A DNA stretch of 57,331 nucleotides. Source: Candidatus Geothrix skivensis. Lineage in GTDB: Bacteria > Acidobacteriota > Holophagae > Holophagales > Holophagaceae. The DNA is taken from NCBI GenBank assembly GCA_016721195.1, contig JADKIO010000010.1, forward strand, positions 80,001-137,331, read 5' to 3'. Every line of letters begins with the position of its first letter. Position 1 is the stretch's first letter. The translations under genes were made by a program, and so were the position numbers. Below the pieces are notes generated by a model. It was not told the origin of the DNA. It saw only the letters and a program-made list of their open reading frames with translations, and did not search any database. Positions 19,934 to 29,931 of this stretch are shown here, piece after piece.

Positions 19934-20917
19934 ATGTCGGCATCCCCCCTGCTCGAGTTCATCGCCCGGGAGCACCCGGCCCTTGTCCACATTCCGCTGG
20001 GCCTGGTGGCGGTCCTGCCCCTGGCCATGCTGGGCTCCTTCCACCCACGCCATGGACGACTCCTGGTGGCCACCTCCTTTTTCATCGCCGTCATCGGATG
20101 GCTGGCGAGTACCACTGCCCTGTTCAGCGGGCTGGTCTGGGGGCGCCAGATCAACCTCATCGCCCCCAATGCCTTCCTCCCGGTGATCGCCAATGAGAAA
20201 CAGGTACTCCAGCGCATGCTGGAATTCCACATTCTCGCGGCCCTGGCGGGCTTCCTGGTGGGCGGGGTCTGCGTCTTCATCCTCTGGCGGATCTGGCGAA
20301 GGGATTACAGCGCCAGTTCCGGCGGCGCCGAGCACCGCCACCATGCGGGCCGCCGTTTCTGGGAACGGGGTGTAGGTGCCCCCGCGTTGCTCCTGAGCCT
20401 CATCTGGGTCGGCTGCTGGGGCTTCAGTGGCAAACTCGGCGGCATCATGGTCTTCGGCAACGAGGAAACCAACCGGGCCGCCGCGGAGGCGGAGAAGGCC
20501 AAGCGCAACGACGTCGAGGCCGATCTTCCCATCCGCGCCCTGGACTACGCGAGCCTTGAACCCGCCGAGACAGCACCTGTCCGAAGCAAGGCCCACGGGG
20601 ACCGCTGGCGCCGGGTCTGGGTGTCGGCTTCGGGCATCGATGCCTACAAAGCGGGCAAGCCCCTTCCTGCTGGTGCCTATGCGGTCATGTCCACCTTCAC
20701 GGACGAGAAGGGCAAGCCCAGCACCGAGCCCGGGCCCCTCTACATGAAGGAGACCAAGGCTGATGGCACCACGGCCTTCGCCTTCTACTGGGGCCGGGTG
20801 CCCCAGGACCTGCAGAAGGAGTTCGGCAACCAGGACAGCGTCTACTGGCGCAGCCCGGATACCAAGCTGGCCACCTGTCTCGGCTGCCACGAGAAGGGCG
20901 CCGCGGCTTCGAAGTAA
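19934..20917 (+). CDS. Inner-membrane protein with C-terminal cytochrome P460-like domain
   Basis: 327 residues. The first 130 or so contain about four membrane helices starting HPALVHIPLGLVAVLPLA, resembling DUF2231. A further helix lies near 155-175. After a charged Ala/Glu/Lys stretch comes a roughly 130-residue domain (DRWRRVWVSASGIDAYKAGK onward) with FAFYWGRVP and a C-terminal CLGCH heme site, which fits the cytochrome P460/c'-beta fold. It could take electrons from the membrane or bind a small ligand. AGGAG lies six bases upstream, and it begins 12 bases after the barrel gene as the last gene of the cluster. The domain assignment is by pattern only. Confidence 0.75.
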   Translation: MSASPLLEFIAREHPALVHIPLGLVAVLPLAMLGSFHPRHGRLLVATSFFIAVIGWLASTTALFSGLVWGRQINLIAPNAFLPVIANEKQVLQRMLEFHILAALAGFLVGGVCVFILWRIWRRDYSASSGGAEHRHHAGRRFWERGVGAPALLLSLIWVGCWGFSGKLGGIMVFGNEETNRAAAEAEKAKRNDVEADLPIRALDYASLEPAETAPVRSKAHGDRWRRVWVSASGIDAYKAGKPLPAGAYAVMSTFTDEKGKPSTEPGPLYMKETKADGTTAFAFYWGRVPQDLQKEFGNQDSVYWRSPDTKLATCLGCHEKGAAASK

Positions 20918-20929
20918 TTCCAAGGCAAG

Positions 20930-21041
20930 GCTGGTCGCGGAAGGCTCAGAAGATCGCAGAAGGCGCAGAAGGATGCCTTCAAGGCCCTTCGCGGTTTTCC
21001 TGCCGTGGTTTCTGTGGGTTTCCGAGCCTTCCGCGACCAGC
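20930..21041. repeat. Large palindromic intergenic element between convergent genes
   Basis: GCTGGTCGCGGAAGGCTC (20930-20947) is perfectly inverted at 21024-21041. Between them lie short direct repeats of the form AGAAGG/CGCAGA and a C/T-rich complement-like half (CCTTCGCGG, TTTCTGTGGG), so the whole 112 bases can fold back. It lies between convergent genes (P460 protein and alaS) and could serve as a bidirectional terminator. The style is that of miniature palindromic repeats scattered in some bacterial genomes. Confidence 0.7.
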
Positions 21042-21064
21042 TTCCTATCAGTGGTTCTGGGTGC

Positions 21065-23686
21065 CTAGAGCGCGCCCCTCAGGGCCGCCAGGGCCTCGGG
21101 CAGGCCCGCCGGGTTGGTGCCACCCCCCTGGGCCAGGTCCTTCTTGCCGCCCCCCCGCCCGCCCAGGGCCGGGAGCATGGCCTTGAACAAGGCCCCGGCG
21201 TCGTAGGGCAGGTCGGTGGAAACGGCCACCAGGGCGGCCACCTTGTCCTCGGCGGTCTTGGAGGCCAGCACGATGACGGCCCGGGGGTGCCGCGTCCGCA
21301 CCTGATCCATGAACTCCCGCAGGGCATTTCCCTCGAGCCCTTCCACCAGGGCGGTCACCAGGGTGACGCCCTTCACCTGCTCCACCTGCTCGGCGCTGCC
21401 CCCGCCGCCCGCGGCCTTCAGCTTGGCCTCTTTCAAGTCCCGCTCCAGGGTGGTGATGCGCTGGTCCTTGGCCGCCAGCCACTCGGGAAGAACCTCCCGG
21501 CCGGCATTGGCCTGCCGGGACAGTCCGTGGATCAGGGCTTCGTCCGCCTGCAGGAGCTCCAGGGCCATCTCCCCCGCCACGGCCTCGATGCGGCGGACGC
21601 CCGCAGCCACTGCCCCTTCGGAGATGATCTTGACCACGCCGATTTCGCCGGTGTTCGGGACATGGGTGCCGCCACAAAGCTCCGTGGAAAAACCAGGAAC
21701 CTGCACCACGCGCACCACATCTCCGTACTTCTCCCCAAAGAGGGCCATGGCGCCGGAGGCAAGGGCTTCCTCGATGTCCATCTCCCGGATCTGCGTGTCT
21801 GCCGACTTCAGGGCCTGGCGGGAGGCGAGGCGCTCGATCTCGGCGATCTGGGCCGGTTCCAGGGGCGCGAAGTGGGTGAAGTCGAAGCGGAGCCGGGAGG
21901 CATCCACCACGCTGCCCGCCTGCTTCACGTGGGAGCCGAGGACCTCCCGGAGGGCCGCGTGCAGCAGGTGAGTGGCCGTGTGGTGGGCCCGGATCCGGCG
22001 CCGGCGGATGGGGTGCACCAGGGCGTTGACCGCCATGTTCTCCACCAGTGTTCCGCTGACCACCACCTTGTGCAAATGCCGCTTGGGCGCCGGGGCGGTG
22101 CAGTCCAGCACCTCCGCATGGCCGTTCTCGAAGCGCAGCTGGCCCGTGTCCCCCACCTGGCCGCCGGACAGGGCATAGAAGGGGGTGCGGTCCAGCAGCA
22201 CGTAGCCTTCGCCGCTCAGTTGCTTGGTGCGCCGGTGCTCCCCGTCGAAGAGGGCCACCACGTGGGCCGGGCCCTCCAGGTGGCTGTAGCCCGTGAAGCG
22301 CGTGGGGGGCAGATCAGCCAGGATGGCGAGATCCCCCGCCAGGCGGAGGTCATGGGCCTTCATGGCGGCCCGGGCCCGGACGCGCTGGGCGTTCAGCTCC
22401 TGCTCGAAACCCGCCAGGTCTGCTGTAATGCCCCGCTCCCGGCACCAGTCCTCCACCAGATCCACGGGGAAGCCGTAGGTGTCGTAGAGCCGGAAGATGT
22501 CCGAGCCGGCCAGGGTGCCCTTGACCACGTCGCTGGCTTCCAGGATCTTCAGCCCCGCCGACAGGGTCTGGCTGAACTGCTGCTCCTCCCGGTGGAGGGA
22601 TTTCTGGACGCGGCCCAGCTCGGCCAGCAGCTCCGGGTACTGGTCGCCCATGGCCTGGAACACCGCCGGGGCCAGCTCCGCGAAGAACAGGCCCTCGATG
22701 CCGAGCTTCCGGCCGAAGCGCAGGGCCCGGCGTACGATCTTGCGCAGCACGTAGCCCCGGCCCTCGTTGCTGGGCACCACGCCATCGGCGCACATGAAGG
22801 TGGCGGCGCGGATGTGGTCGGCCACCACCTGGGAGGCGGTGCGGTTCGCGTGCTCCCGGCGGTCCTGGGGCTTGACCCTGGCGACCTTCCAGATGGCCTC
22901 GAAAATGGGGGCGAACAGATCGATCTCGTAGTTCGTGTCCACGGCCTGGAGGATGCTCGCGGTGCGCTCCAGGCCCATGCCCGTGTCGATGCTGGGCTTG
23001 GGCAGCGGGGAAAGGACGCCCTTCGAATCGCGCTCGTACTGCATGAAGACCAGGTTCCAGATCTCCATGACCCGGTCGCCATCGCCGTTGGGAGTGGCGT
23101 CGCCGGGGATGTGGGCGCCCCGGTCGAAGTGCAGCTCGGAGCAGGGGCCGCAGGGCCCCGTATCGCCCATCTGCCAGAAGTTGTCCTTCTTGCCGAAGCG
23201 CATGATGCGTTCCGAAGGCACCCCCGCCGCCTTCCACAGTTCCTCGGCCTCGGTATCGGCGGGCAGCCCATCGGCCCCCTCGAAGACGGTGACCCACATC
23301 TTCGTGGGGTCCAGGGCCAGGCAGCCCTGGTCCACGGGGCCCGTGAGGAACTCCCAGGCGAAGCGGATGGCATCGGCCTTGAAGTAGTCGCCAAAGCTGA
23401 AGTTGCCGAGCATCTCGAAGAAGGTGTGGTGGCGGGCCGTAAAGCCCACCATGTCCAGGTCGTTGTGCTTGCCTCCGGCACGCAGGCATTTCTGGCTGGT
23501 GGTGGCCCGGCTGTAGTCGCGGTTCTCCTTGCCCAGGAACACGTCCTTGAACTGGATCATGCCGGAGTTCGTCCACATCACGGTGGGGTCGTCCGCGGGC
23601 CCGATGACCGCGCTGGAAGCCACCCGGCGGTGCCCCTGGCGCTCGAAGTACTGCAGGAATCGCTGGCGGAGTTCAGAGGTTTTCAT
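21065..23686 (-). CDS. alaS: Alanine--tRNA ligase
   Basis: 873 residues, full length. The class II catalytic domain starts LRQRFLQYFERQGHRRV and includes HHTFFEMLGNFSFGDYFK. The tRNA-recognition helical domain follows. The editing domain has the zinc ligands HTATHLLHAAL and CGGTHVPNTGEIG. The C-terminal C-Ala domain ends in the Gly-rich GGRGGGKKDLAQGG typical of AlaRS. It charges tRNA-Ala and clears Ser/Gly mischarging. There is no strong Shine-Dalgarno sequence before ATG 23686. It lies downstream of purH on the same strand, with a 33-base palindrome between them. Confidence 0.97.
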   Translation of the reverse strand: MKTSELRQRFLQYFERQGHRRVASSAVIGPADDPTVMWTNSGMIQFKDVFLGKENRDYSRATTSQKCLRAGGKHNDLDMVGFTARHHTFFEMLGNFSFGDYFKADAIRFAWEFLTGPVDQGCLALDPTKMWVTVFEGADGLPADTEAEELWKAAGVPSERIMRFGKKDNFWQMGDTGPCGPCSELHFDRGAHIPGDATPNGDGDRVMEIWNLVFMQYERDSKGVLSPLPKPSIDTGMGLERTASILQAVDTNYEIDLFAPIFEAIWKVARVKPQDRREHANRTASQVVADHIRAATFMCADGVVPSNEGRGYVLRKIVRRALRFGRKLGIEGLFFAELAPAVFQAMGDQYPELLAELGRVQKSLHREEQQFSQTLSAGLKILEASDVVKGTLAGSDIFRLYDTYGFPVDLVEDWCRERGITADLAGFEQELNAQRVRARAAMKAHDLRLAGDLAILADLPPTRFTGYSHLEGPAHVVALFDGEHRRTKQLSGEGYVLLDRTPFYALSGGQVGDTGQLRFENGHAEVLDCTAPAPKRHLHKVVVSGTLVENMAVNALVHPIRRRRIRAHHTATHLLHAALREVLGSHVKQAGSVVDASRLRFDFTHFAPLEPAQIAEIERLASRQALKSADTQIREMDIEEALASGAMALFGEKYGDVVRVVQVPGFSTELCGGTHVPNTGEIGVVKIISEGAVAAGVRRIEAVAGEMALELLQADEALIHGLSRQANAGREVLPEWLAAKDQRITTLERDLKEAKLKAAGGGGSAEQVEQVKGVTLVTALVEGLEGNALREFMDQVRTRHPRAVIVLASKTAEDKVAALVAVSTDLPYDAGALFKAMLPALGGRGGGKKDLAQGGGTNPAGLPEALAALRGAL

Positions 23687-23719
23687 TGGGATCCAGACTC
23701 AGACGAAGATCTGTTCGTA

Positions 23720-23752
23720 GCTCCAGATGCGGGCAACGCCCGTTTCTGGAGC
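23720..23752. repeat. 33-base palindromic repeat, copy 1 (purH/alaS gap)
   Basis: GCTCCAGA-TG-CGGGC-AAC-GCCCG-TT-TCTGGAGC folds into a 13-bp interrupted hairpin right after the purH stop (minus strand). A sequence of the same length and architecture lies after fusA at 49110-49142, with about three quarters of positions identical. It may act as a terminator or an mRNA-end stabiliser; being palindromic it reads alike on both strands. Confidence 0.7.
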
Positions 23753-23758
23753 AGGAGA

Positions 23759-25303
<1,545 letters not shown>

Positions 25304-25415
25304 GTCCGCCCCCTGAACCCTCGATTTTTCCACGCTCTCGGTGGATCCGGAAGCCTTCCCTGCCCAGGCTTGGGTATTGGGTGATCCGGCCGACAAGGAG
25401 GGAAGGGGGACCAAC

Positions 25416-25754
25416 ATGGATGTCCAGGTCGAGGTTCAGTTCACGGTTCAGCACACCCTGGAGCAGTTGAAGGCCGAATTCGTCAAGCGGGGCCACATTC
25501 CCGACTGGAAGACCCCCGAGGATGGCGGTGCCCCGGACCTCTTCTTCGAGACCAAGCTGGTGAGCCTCACCCTGTCCTCCGAGAAGGACCGGCTGGCCTG
25601 GTTCGTGTTCTCCCTGGAAGCCACGGGCGAACTGCGCCGGCGGGTGGTCATCCCGAACGTGATCCCGGCCACCGTGAATGTGGACATCCCGGATCTGGAG
25701 GATTTCCTGGACTTCAGCCGGCGCTGCATGGTGGGCGCAGTCGGAAGGGGTTAG
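25416..25754 (+). CDS. Conserved-looking hypothetical protein
   Basis: 112 residues, soluble, mixed alpha/beta in character, with no signal peptide, Cys pair or motif that I recognise. The start ATG 25416 follows a strong GGAAGGGGGACCAAC. Upstream in-frame codons exist but lie in the purH promoter area. It is followed 58 bases later by nuoG on the same strand. The regular pattern (EVQFTVQHTLEQLKAEFVKR, then VVIPNVIPATVNVDIPD) looks like a real folded domain. Function unknown. Confidence 0.75.
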   Translation: MDVQVEVQFTVQHTLEQLKAEFVKRGHIPDWKTPEDGGAPDLFFETKLVSLTLSSEKDRLAWFVFSLEATGELRRRVVIPNVIPATVNVDIPDLEDFLDFSRRCMVGAVGRG

Positions 25755-25812
25755 GCACCCACCTTTACGATCCAGCGCTCAAGCCCCATCCTGGAAGGCC
25801 TGGAGTGGGCCC

Positions 25813-27261
25813 ATGCCGACGATCAAGATCAATGACGTTGCACTGAGCGTGACCCCCGGCACCCTCGTGCTGGATGCCTGCCGCACCGTGGGCATCGACA
25901 TCCCCCACTACTGCTACCACCCGGCCCTCAGCCCCGTGGCCACCTGCCGCATGTGCCTGGTGGAGATCAAGGGCCAGCCCAAGCTGGCCACCAGCTGCAC
26001 CACCACGGTGCCGCCCGCGCCCAAGGACAATCCCGAGGCGGTGGTGATGGAGGTCTTCACCAACACCCCCGCCGTGGCAGACGCCCGGGCGGGCGTGATG
26101 GAGTTCCTGCTCATCAACCACCCCCTGGACTGCCCCATCTGCGACCAGGCGGGGGAATGCAAGCTGCAGGACTACTCCTACCACTTCGGCAGCGGCGACT
26201 CCCGCATGGCCGAGGTGAAGCGCCGCTACCGCTACGAGGACCTGGGCGCCAAGATCGTCATCGACAAGAACCGCTGCATCCACTGCACCCGGTGCGTGCG
26301 CTTCACCCGCGAGATCAGCGGCGGCGGCGAGCTGACCGTGGCCTCCCGGGGCTCCCATCTGGAAGTCACGACCTTCACGGGCAAGAGCATGGACCAGAAT
26401 CCCTTCGCGGGGAACGTGGTGGACCTGTGCCCCGTGGGCGCCCTCACCAGCCGGGACTTCCGGTTCCGCAAGCGGGTCTGGTACCTCAAGAGCGTGCCTT
26501 CCATCAGCCGCCACTCGGCCCTGGGCAACCCCATCTGGATCGACCACGAAGGCAACCAGATCCACCGCCTCCGTCCCCGGCCCCTGGCGGACCGGGAGAC
26601 CACGCACTTCATCAGTGACGAGGAGCGCCAGGCCTACCCCCGCTACAACCGTGCAGGAAAGGCGCCGCTCCCCAGTCTGAAGGGCGCGCCCGCCTCTCCG
26701 GACGCCATCCGCGAAGCGCTCCAGGCCGCGGGACCCGTGGCCGTCATCGGCCAGGGCACCTTCGGCTGCGATGCGGCCCAGCGTCTGGGGGAGCTGGCCA
26801 GCACCCCGGACCTGCGCTACGGCAGCGGCGACAAAACCATCCCCGTGGTGCTGCCCAAGTACCAGACCAGCGCCGACGGCATCCTGAACCGCCGGGGCTT
26901 CACCGAGCGGGGCTTCCGGTTCGGGGCCCTGGAGGAGCTCCTGGGCAAGGTCCAGCGGGCCGAGGTCCGGGCCGTGGTGCTGCTGCACGACGACGCCTTC
27001 ACCAGCCTCGCGGAGCGCGGGGTGCTGGCGGAAATCCTCCGGTTGACCCCCTTCAGCCTGGCGCTGGAAGTGCAGCCCTCGGACCTGGGTCGGGCCGCTG
27101 CCGCCTGGCTGCCCATCGCGAGCTACGCCGAAGAAAGCGATTTCATCGTCAACCACGATGGCGAGCTCCGGCGCTACCAGAAGGCCCTGCAGCCGCCCAA
27201 GGGCGTGCGCACCGTGACCGCCTGGGCCAAGGATCTGGCAGCGGTTCCAGCCACGGCCTGA
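25813..27261 (+). CDS. nuoG: NADH-quinone oxidoreductase subunit G (short, solitary)
   Basis: 482 residues. An N-terminal 2Fe-2S ferredoxin domain (YCYHPALSPVATCRMCLVEI, later C in LATSCTT) is followed by the His-Cys3 4Fe-4S segment (NHPLDCPICDQAGECKLQDY) and a CX2CX2C cluster region (CIHCTRCVRF, then CPVGALTSRDFRFR). The cysteines of the extra N7 cluster are absent (SVPSISRHSALGN). The molybdopterin-fold part is much reduced compared with the usual 700-900 residues. In complex I this subunit passes electrons from NADH toward quinone. No other nuo gene is visible nearby, so it may belong to a dispersed complex I or to another NADH-linked enzyme. Confidence 0.88.
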   Translation: MPTIKINDVALSVTPGTLVLDACRTVGIDIPHYCYHPALSPVATCRMCLVEIKGQPKLATSCTTTVPPAPKDNPEAVVMEVFTNTPAVADARAGVMEFLLINHPLDCPICDQAGECKLQDYSYHFGSGDSRMAEVKRRYRYEDLGAKIVIDKNRCIHCTRCVRFTREISGGGELTVASRGSHLEVTTFTGKSMDQNPFAGNVVDLCPVGALTSRDFRFRKRVWYLKSVPSISRHSALGNPIWIDHEGNQIHRLRPRPLADRETTHFISDEERQAYPRYNRAGKAPLPSLKGAPASPDAIREALQAAGPVAVIGQGTFGCDAAQRLGELASTPDLRYGSGDKTIPVVLPKYQTSADGILNRRGFTERGFRFGALEELLGKVQRAEVRAVVLLHDDAFTSLAERGVLAEILRLTPFSLALEVQPSDLGRAAAAWLPIASYAEESDFIVNHDGELRRYQKALQPPKGVRTVTAWAKDLAAVPATA

Positions 27262-27278
27262 CCGGGGAAGGAGGGGCC

Positions 27279-28061
27279 ATGTTCCTCCACGATGCGCTGA
27301 CCCGCTGGCTGGTGAACTACCTCACGGAGGAACTGCCCACCTACCAGCGGCGGGTGCCCAACGACCTGGACCGCATGAGGGAGGAGCTGCGGCCGGGCGA
27401 TGTCGTGTTGGTGGAGGGCAAGGCCCGCATCAGCCAGATCATCATGACCCTCTCCCAAAGCTCCTGGAGCCATGCGGGCATGTACATCGGCGATGCTCTC
27501 CTGCGCTGGGGCGGGCCCCATGCGGAAGCCGCCCTCCTGGACTTCGGCGCCGAGGCGGCCCACCTCGTCCTGGAAAGCGACATGGCCGCCGGGGTGCGGG
27601 TCAAGCCGGTGGCCTGGTACACGGACCACAACCTGCGGGTCTGCCGCCCCCTGGGGCTGACAGCGGAAGAGCTGGAGCGGGTCGTGGCCGAGATGGTCCG
27701 CCACCTGGGCCTGCGCTACGATCAGCGCAACATCTTCGACCTGGGCCGCTACCTCACGCCCTTCCACCTGCTCCCGGCCCGCTGGCGGCGGCGCCCCCTG
27801 TATCTGGGCAGCTCCAGCAGCCGGGAGATCATCTGCTCGGCCCTCATCGCCAAGGCCTTCTACCAGGTGGGGTTCCCCATCCAGCCGATCCTGGGAGCGG
27901 CCAAGGGGGTGCTCCGGCGGGGGGTGATCGCCCGACATCCCAGCTACATCATGCCGCGGGACTTCGACCTGAGCCCCAACTTCGAGGTGCTGAAGCTCCA
28001 CCTGGGCCCTGGAACCATGCGGGCGCCCGAAGACGCCCGCATGCCGAGAGCTTTTGCGTAG
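27279..28061 (+). CDS. YiiX/YebB-like permuted papain-fold hydrolase
   Basis: 260 residues without a clear signal peptide. The motif GDVVLVEG, then SWSHAGMYIG (conserved His near residue 66) and, much later, REIICSALIAKAF (Cys near residue 188) is the circularly permuted NlpC/P60-type arrangement of YiiX-like cysteine hydrolases, which act on amide or thioester bonds in cell-envelope or lipid-linked substrates. AAGGAGGGG lies just upstream. It follows nuoG by 17 bases and may be co-transcribed. The exact substrate is unknown. Confidence 0.8.
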   Translation: MFLHDALTRWLVNYLTEELPTYQRRVPNDLDRMREELRPGDVVLVEGKARISQIIMTLSQSSWSHAGMYIGDALLRWGGPHAEAALLDFGAEAAHLVLESDMAAGVRVKPVAWYTDHNLRVCRPLGLTAEELERVVAEMVRHLGLRYDQRNIFDLGRYLTPFHLLPARWRRRPLYLGSSSSREIICSALIAKAFYQVGFPIQPILGAAKGVLRRGVIARHPSYIMPRDFDLSPNFEVLKLHLGPGTMRAPEDARMPRAFA

Positions 28062-28064
28062 CGC

Positions 28065-28847
28065 CTACTTCTTGATCACCTTCGCCTCTTCCACGATGAG
28101 GGCGTAGCTGTAGCCGGCGCCGAAATCCTTGTCCAGGCGGACCACGCCCTTGACGGTCACCACATCGCCCTTGGTAACGGCATCCTGGCTGGTGACGGTG
28201 ATGTCATGGTTGCCCTTGCCGGCCTCGCCACTGCCATCCTGCAGGTGCATCCAGTTCTTGCCCATGACGCCGGGGTTGTACTTCACCACCTTGCCGCGGA
28301 TGCTGACGGACTTCTCCTTCAGGCTGGCCTTCTTGGCCCAGAGGTCCGCCACGGTCTGGGCGTCCGGGCCGGTGGCCTTGTCGACCTTGCTCACCACTTC
28401 CTTGGCCACCACCGGCGCCCCTGGCGCCTGGGGCGTGGGGGCGCCCGGCATGGCCCCGGGCATGGCGGCGGGAGCAGCCGCTGCAGCGGGAGCCCCGCCG
28501 GCGGGCGCGAGGGTGCCGAAATAGACCGTGGCGAAGGTCTTGTTCAGGGTCTTGGATTCGAAGTTGTTCATGAGCATGGGGCTGGCAATGGTGACCTCGG
28601 TGCCCTTCTCGATCTTGGCTTCGGGCACCGCGGCCCAGACTTCGCCCTGGGCGGTCTGCAGGCGCAGGTAGCAGTAGGGGGCTGCCTCGATGCGCTCCAG
28701 CACCTTGCCGCTGAGGCCCTGGCTGGGGGCCGGGGCGCCCGCGGGCGTGACTCCAGAGATCGGGGCGGCCACCACGGCATCCGACTTCTTGGATTGGCAG
28801 CCGAAGGTGGCCGTGAGGACGAGAATCAGAGGGAGGGCGCCGCGCAT
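28065..28847 (-). CDS. Lipoprotein with two small beta (OB-like) domains
   Basis: 260 residues. The lipoprotein signal is MRGALPLILVLTATFGCQ. The first domain (GKVLERIEAAPYCYLRLQTA and following) and the C-terminal domain (VSIRGKVVKYNPGVMGKNW, then DVVTVKGVVRLDKDFGAGY) look like nucleic-acid/OB-type beta folds seen in small periplasmic proteins near cytochromes. They are joined by an Ala/Pro/Met/Gly-rich linker (about residues 115-145). There is no heme site. AGGAG stands six bases before ATG. It is convergent with the papain-like gene, only 3 bases apart. The function is unknown; a role in redox protein assembly is one guess. Confidence 0.75.
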   Translation of the reverse strand: MRGALPLILVLTATFGCQSKKSDAVVAAPISGVTPAGAPAPSQGLSGKVLERIEAAPYCYLRLQTAQGEVWAAVPEAKIEKGTEVTIASPMLMNNFESKTLNKTFATVYFGTLAPAGGAPAAAAAPAAMPGAMPGAPTPQAPGAPVVAKEVVSKVDKATGPDAQTVADLWAKKASLKEKSVSIRGKVVKYNPGVMGKNWMHLQDGSGEAGKGNHDITVTSQDAVTKGDVVTVKGVVRLDKDFGAGYSYALIVEEAKVIKK

Positions 28848-28962
28848 GGGTGGAACTCCTTGGGGAACCGGTCAGAACCGGCAAGCTTGAGCATAGGACA
28901 ATCATCCTATGACTGGGGACAAGGTGCGACTCGTCAGGCCGTAGAGCTTGGATGCGCCTCGA

Positions 28963-29910
28963 TCAGCCGGTGTTCCGGGCCGGGTCGTCCCAGAAGGGGT
29001 AGAAGCAGTACCACTGGCTGGGGTGCCGGCGGATCAGTTCCTCCAGGTGGGTCACGTAGGTCCGCATCCCCGCCTCGATGGCAGCCATGCGCTCCCCCCG
29101 CCCCCCCAGGACCCGAATGGGCTCGCTGAAGCGGGCGTGGAAGCGGCGTTCCTCGTCGGTGTAGAGGAAGCTCGTGATGATGGGCGCCCCGGTCATGGCC
29201 GCCAGCTCCCAGGGCCCCCGGGGGAAGGGGACCTCCCGGCCGAAGAAGGACATGGGCACGCCATTGAGGCTGAAGTCCCGGTCCCCCTGCATGCCCACCA
29301 GGGCTCCCTCCCGCAGCAACCGGACCAGGGGCAGGGTGGAAAAGCCCACGCCGTCCACGGGGATGCCCACCACGCCGCCCTGGGCGCGCATGCCCTCCCG
29401 GAGCCGCTCCACCGCCGCGAAGTGATCGGGCTTGTAGACCGCGTGCACCTTGAGGTTGCGGGAGCGCAGCAGGAGGCCGCCCAGTTCGAAGTTCCCCGCA
29501 TGGGCCGTGAGCAGGATCGCCCCCTTGCCCTCGGCGAGGACCCCATCGAGGTGCTCCATGCCCTCCAGGCTGGCGAACTGAGCCAGGGCCTCCTCCACCG
29601 GGCGCTGGCCGAAGTAGAAGAAGTCCACCCAGGCCCGGGCATGCTGGCGCACCATCTCCCGGGCCGTGCGCTCCACCCGGGGGTGGGTCGGCTTCAGTCC
29701 CATGACCTGGGCGGTGTTGTCCAGGATGGCCTCCAGGTACCTGGGCTGGACGTCCATGAAGGCGTTGGCGATCTGATCGGCGATCTCGTGGCCGCGCTCC
29801 CGCCGCGCGAAGGAGCGGGCCGCGAAATGGAAGAGCGGGAAGAGGGTGCCGAACACCGCGCCGTAGAAGAGGTCGAGGAGCCTGGAGGGGGTCTGCATGC
29901 GATCTTGCAT
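28963..29910 (-). CDS. Lysophospholipid / lipid A acyltransferase (LpxL/HtrB family)
   Basis: 315 residues. An N-terminal hydrophobic segment (about 12-30) anchors it to the inner membrane. The catalytic HAGNFELGG motif (HX4E, near residue 136) and the substrate-loop GDRDFSLNGVPMSFFGR are characteristic. These enzymes add secondary acyl chains to lipid A or acylate related lipids. Whether this one acts on lipid A cannot be told here, but rfaE2 elsewhere in the window shows that LPS is made. Ribosome binding sites are weak for both candidate starts (29910 and 29898). Confidence 0.88.
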   Translation of the reverse strand: MQDRMQTPSRLLDLFYGAVFGTLFPLFHFAARSFARRERGHEIADQIANAFMDVQPRYLEAILDNTAQVMGLKPTHPRVERTAREMVRQHARAWVDFFYFGQRPVEEALAQFASLEGMEHLDGVLAEGKGAILLTAHAGNFELGGLLLRSRNLKVHAVYKPDHFAAVERLREGMRAQGGVVGIPVDGVGFSTLPLVRLLREGALVGMQGDRDFSLNGVPMSFFGREVPFPRGPWELAAMTGAPIITSFLYTDEERRFHARFSEPIRVLGGRGERMAAIEAGMRTYVTHLEELIRRHPSQWYCFYPFWDDPARNTG

Positions 29911-29931
29911 CGGTTCAGGCTAGCAGGAGCC

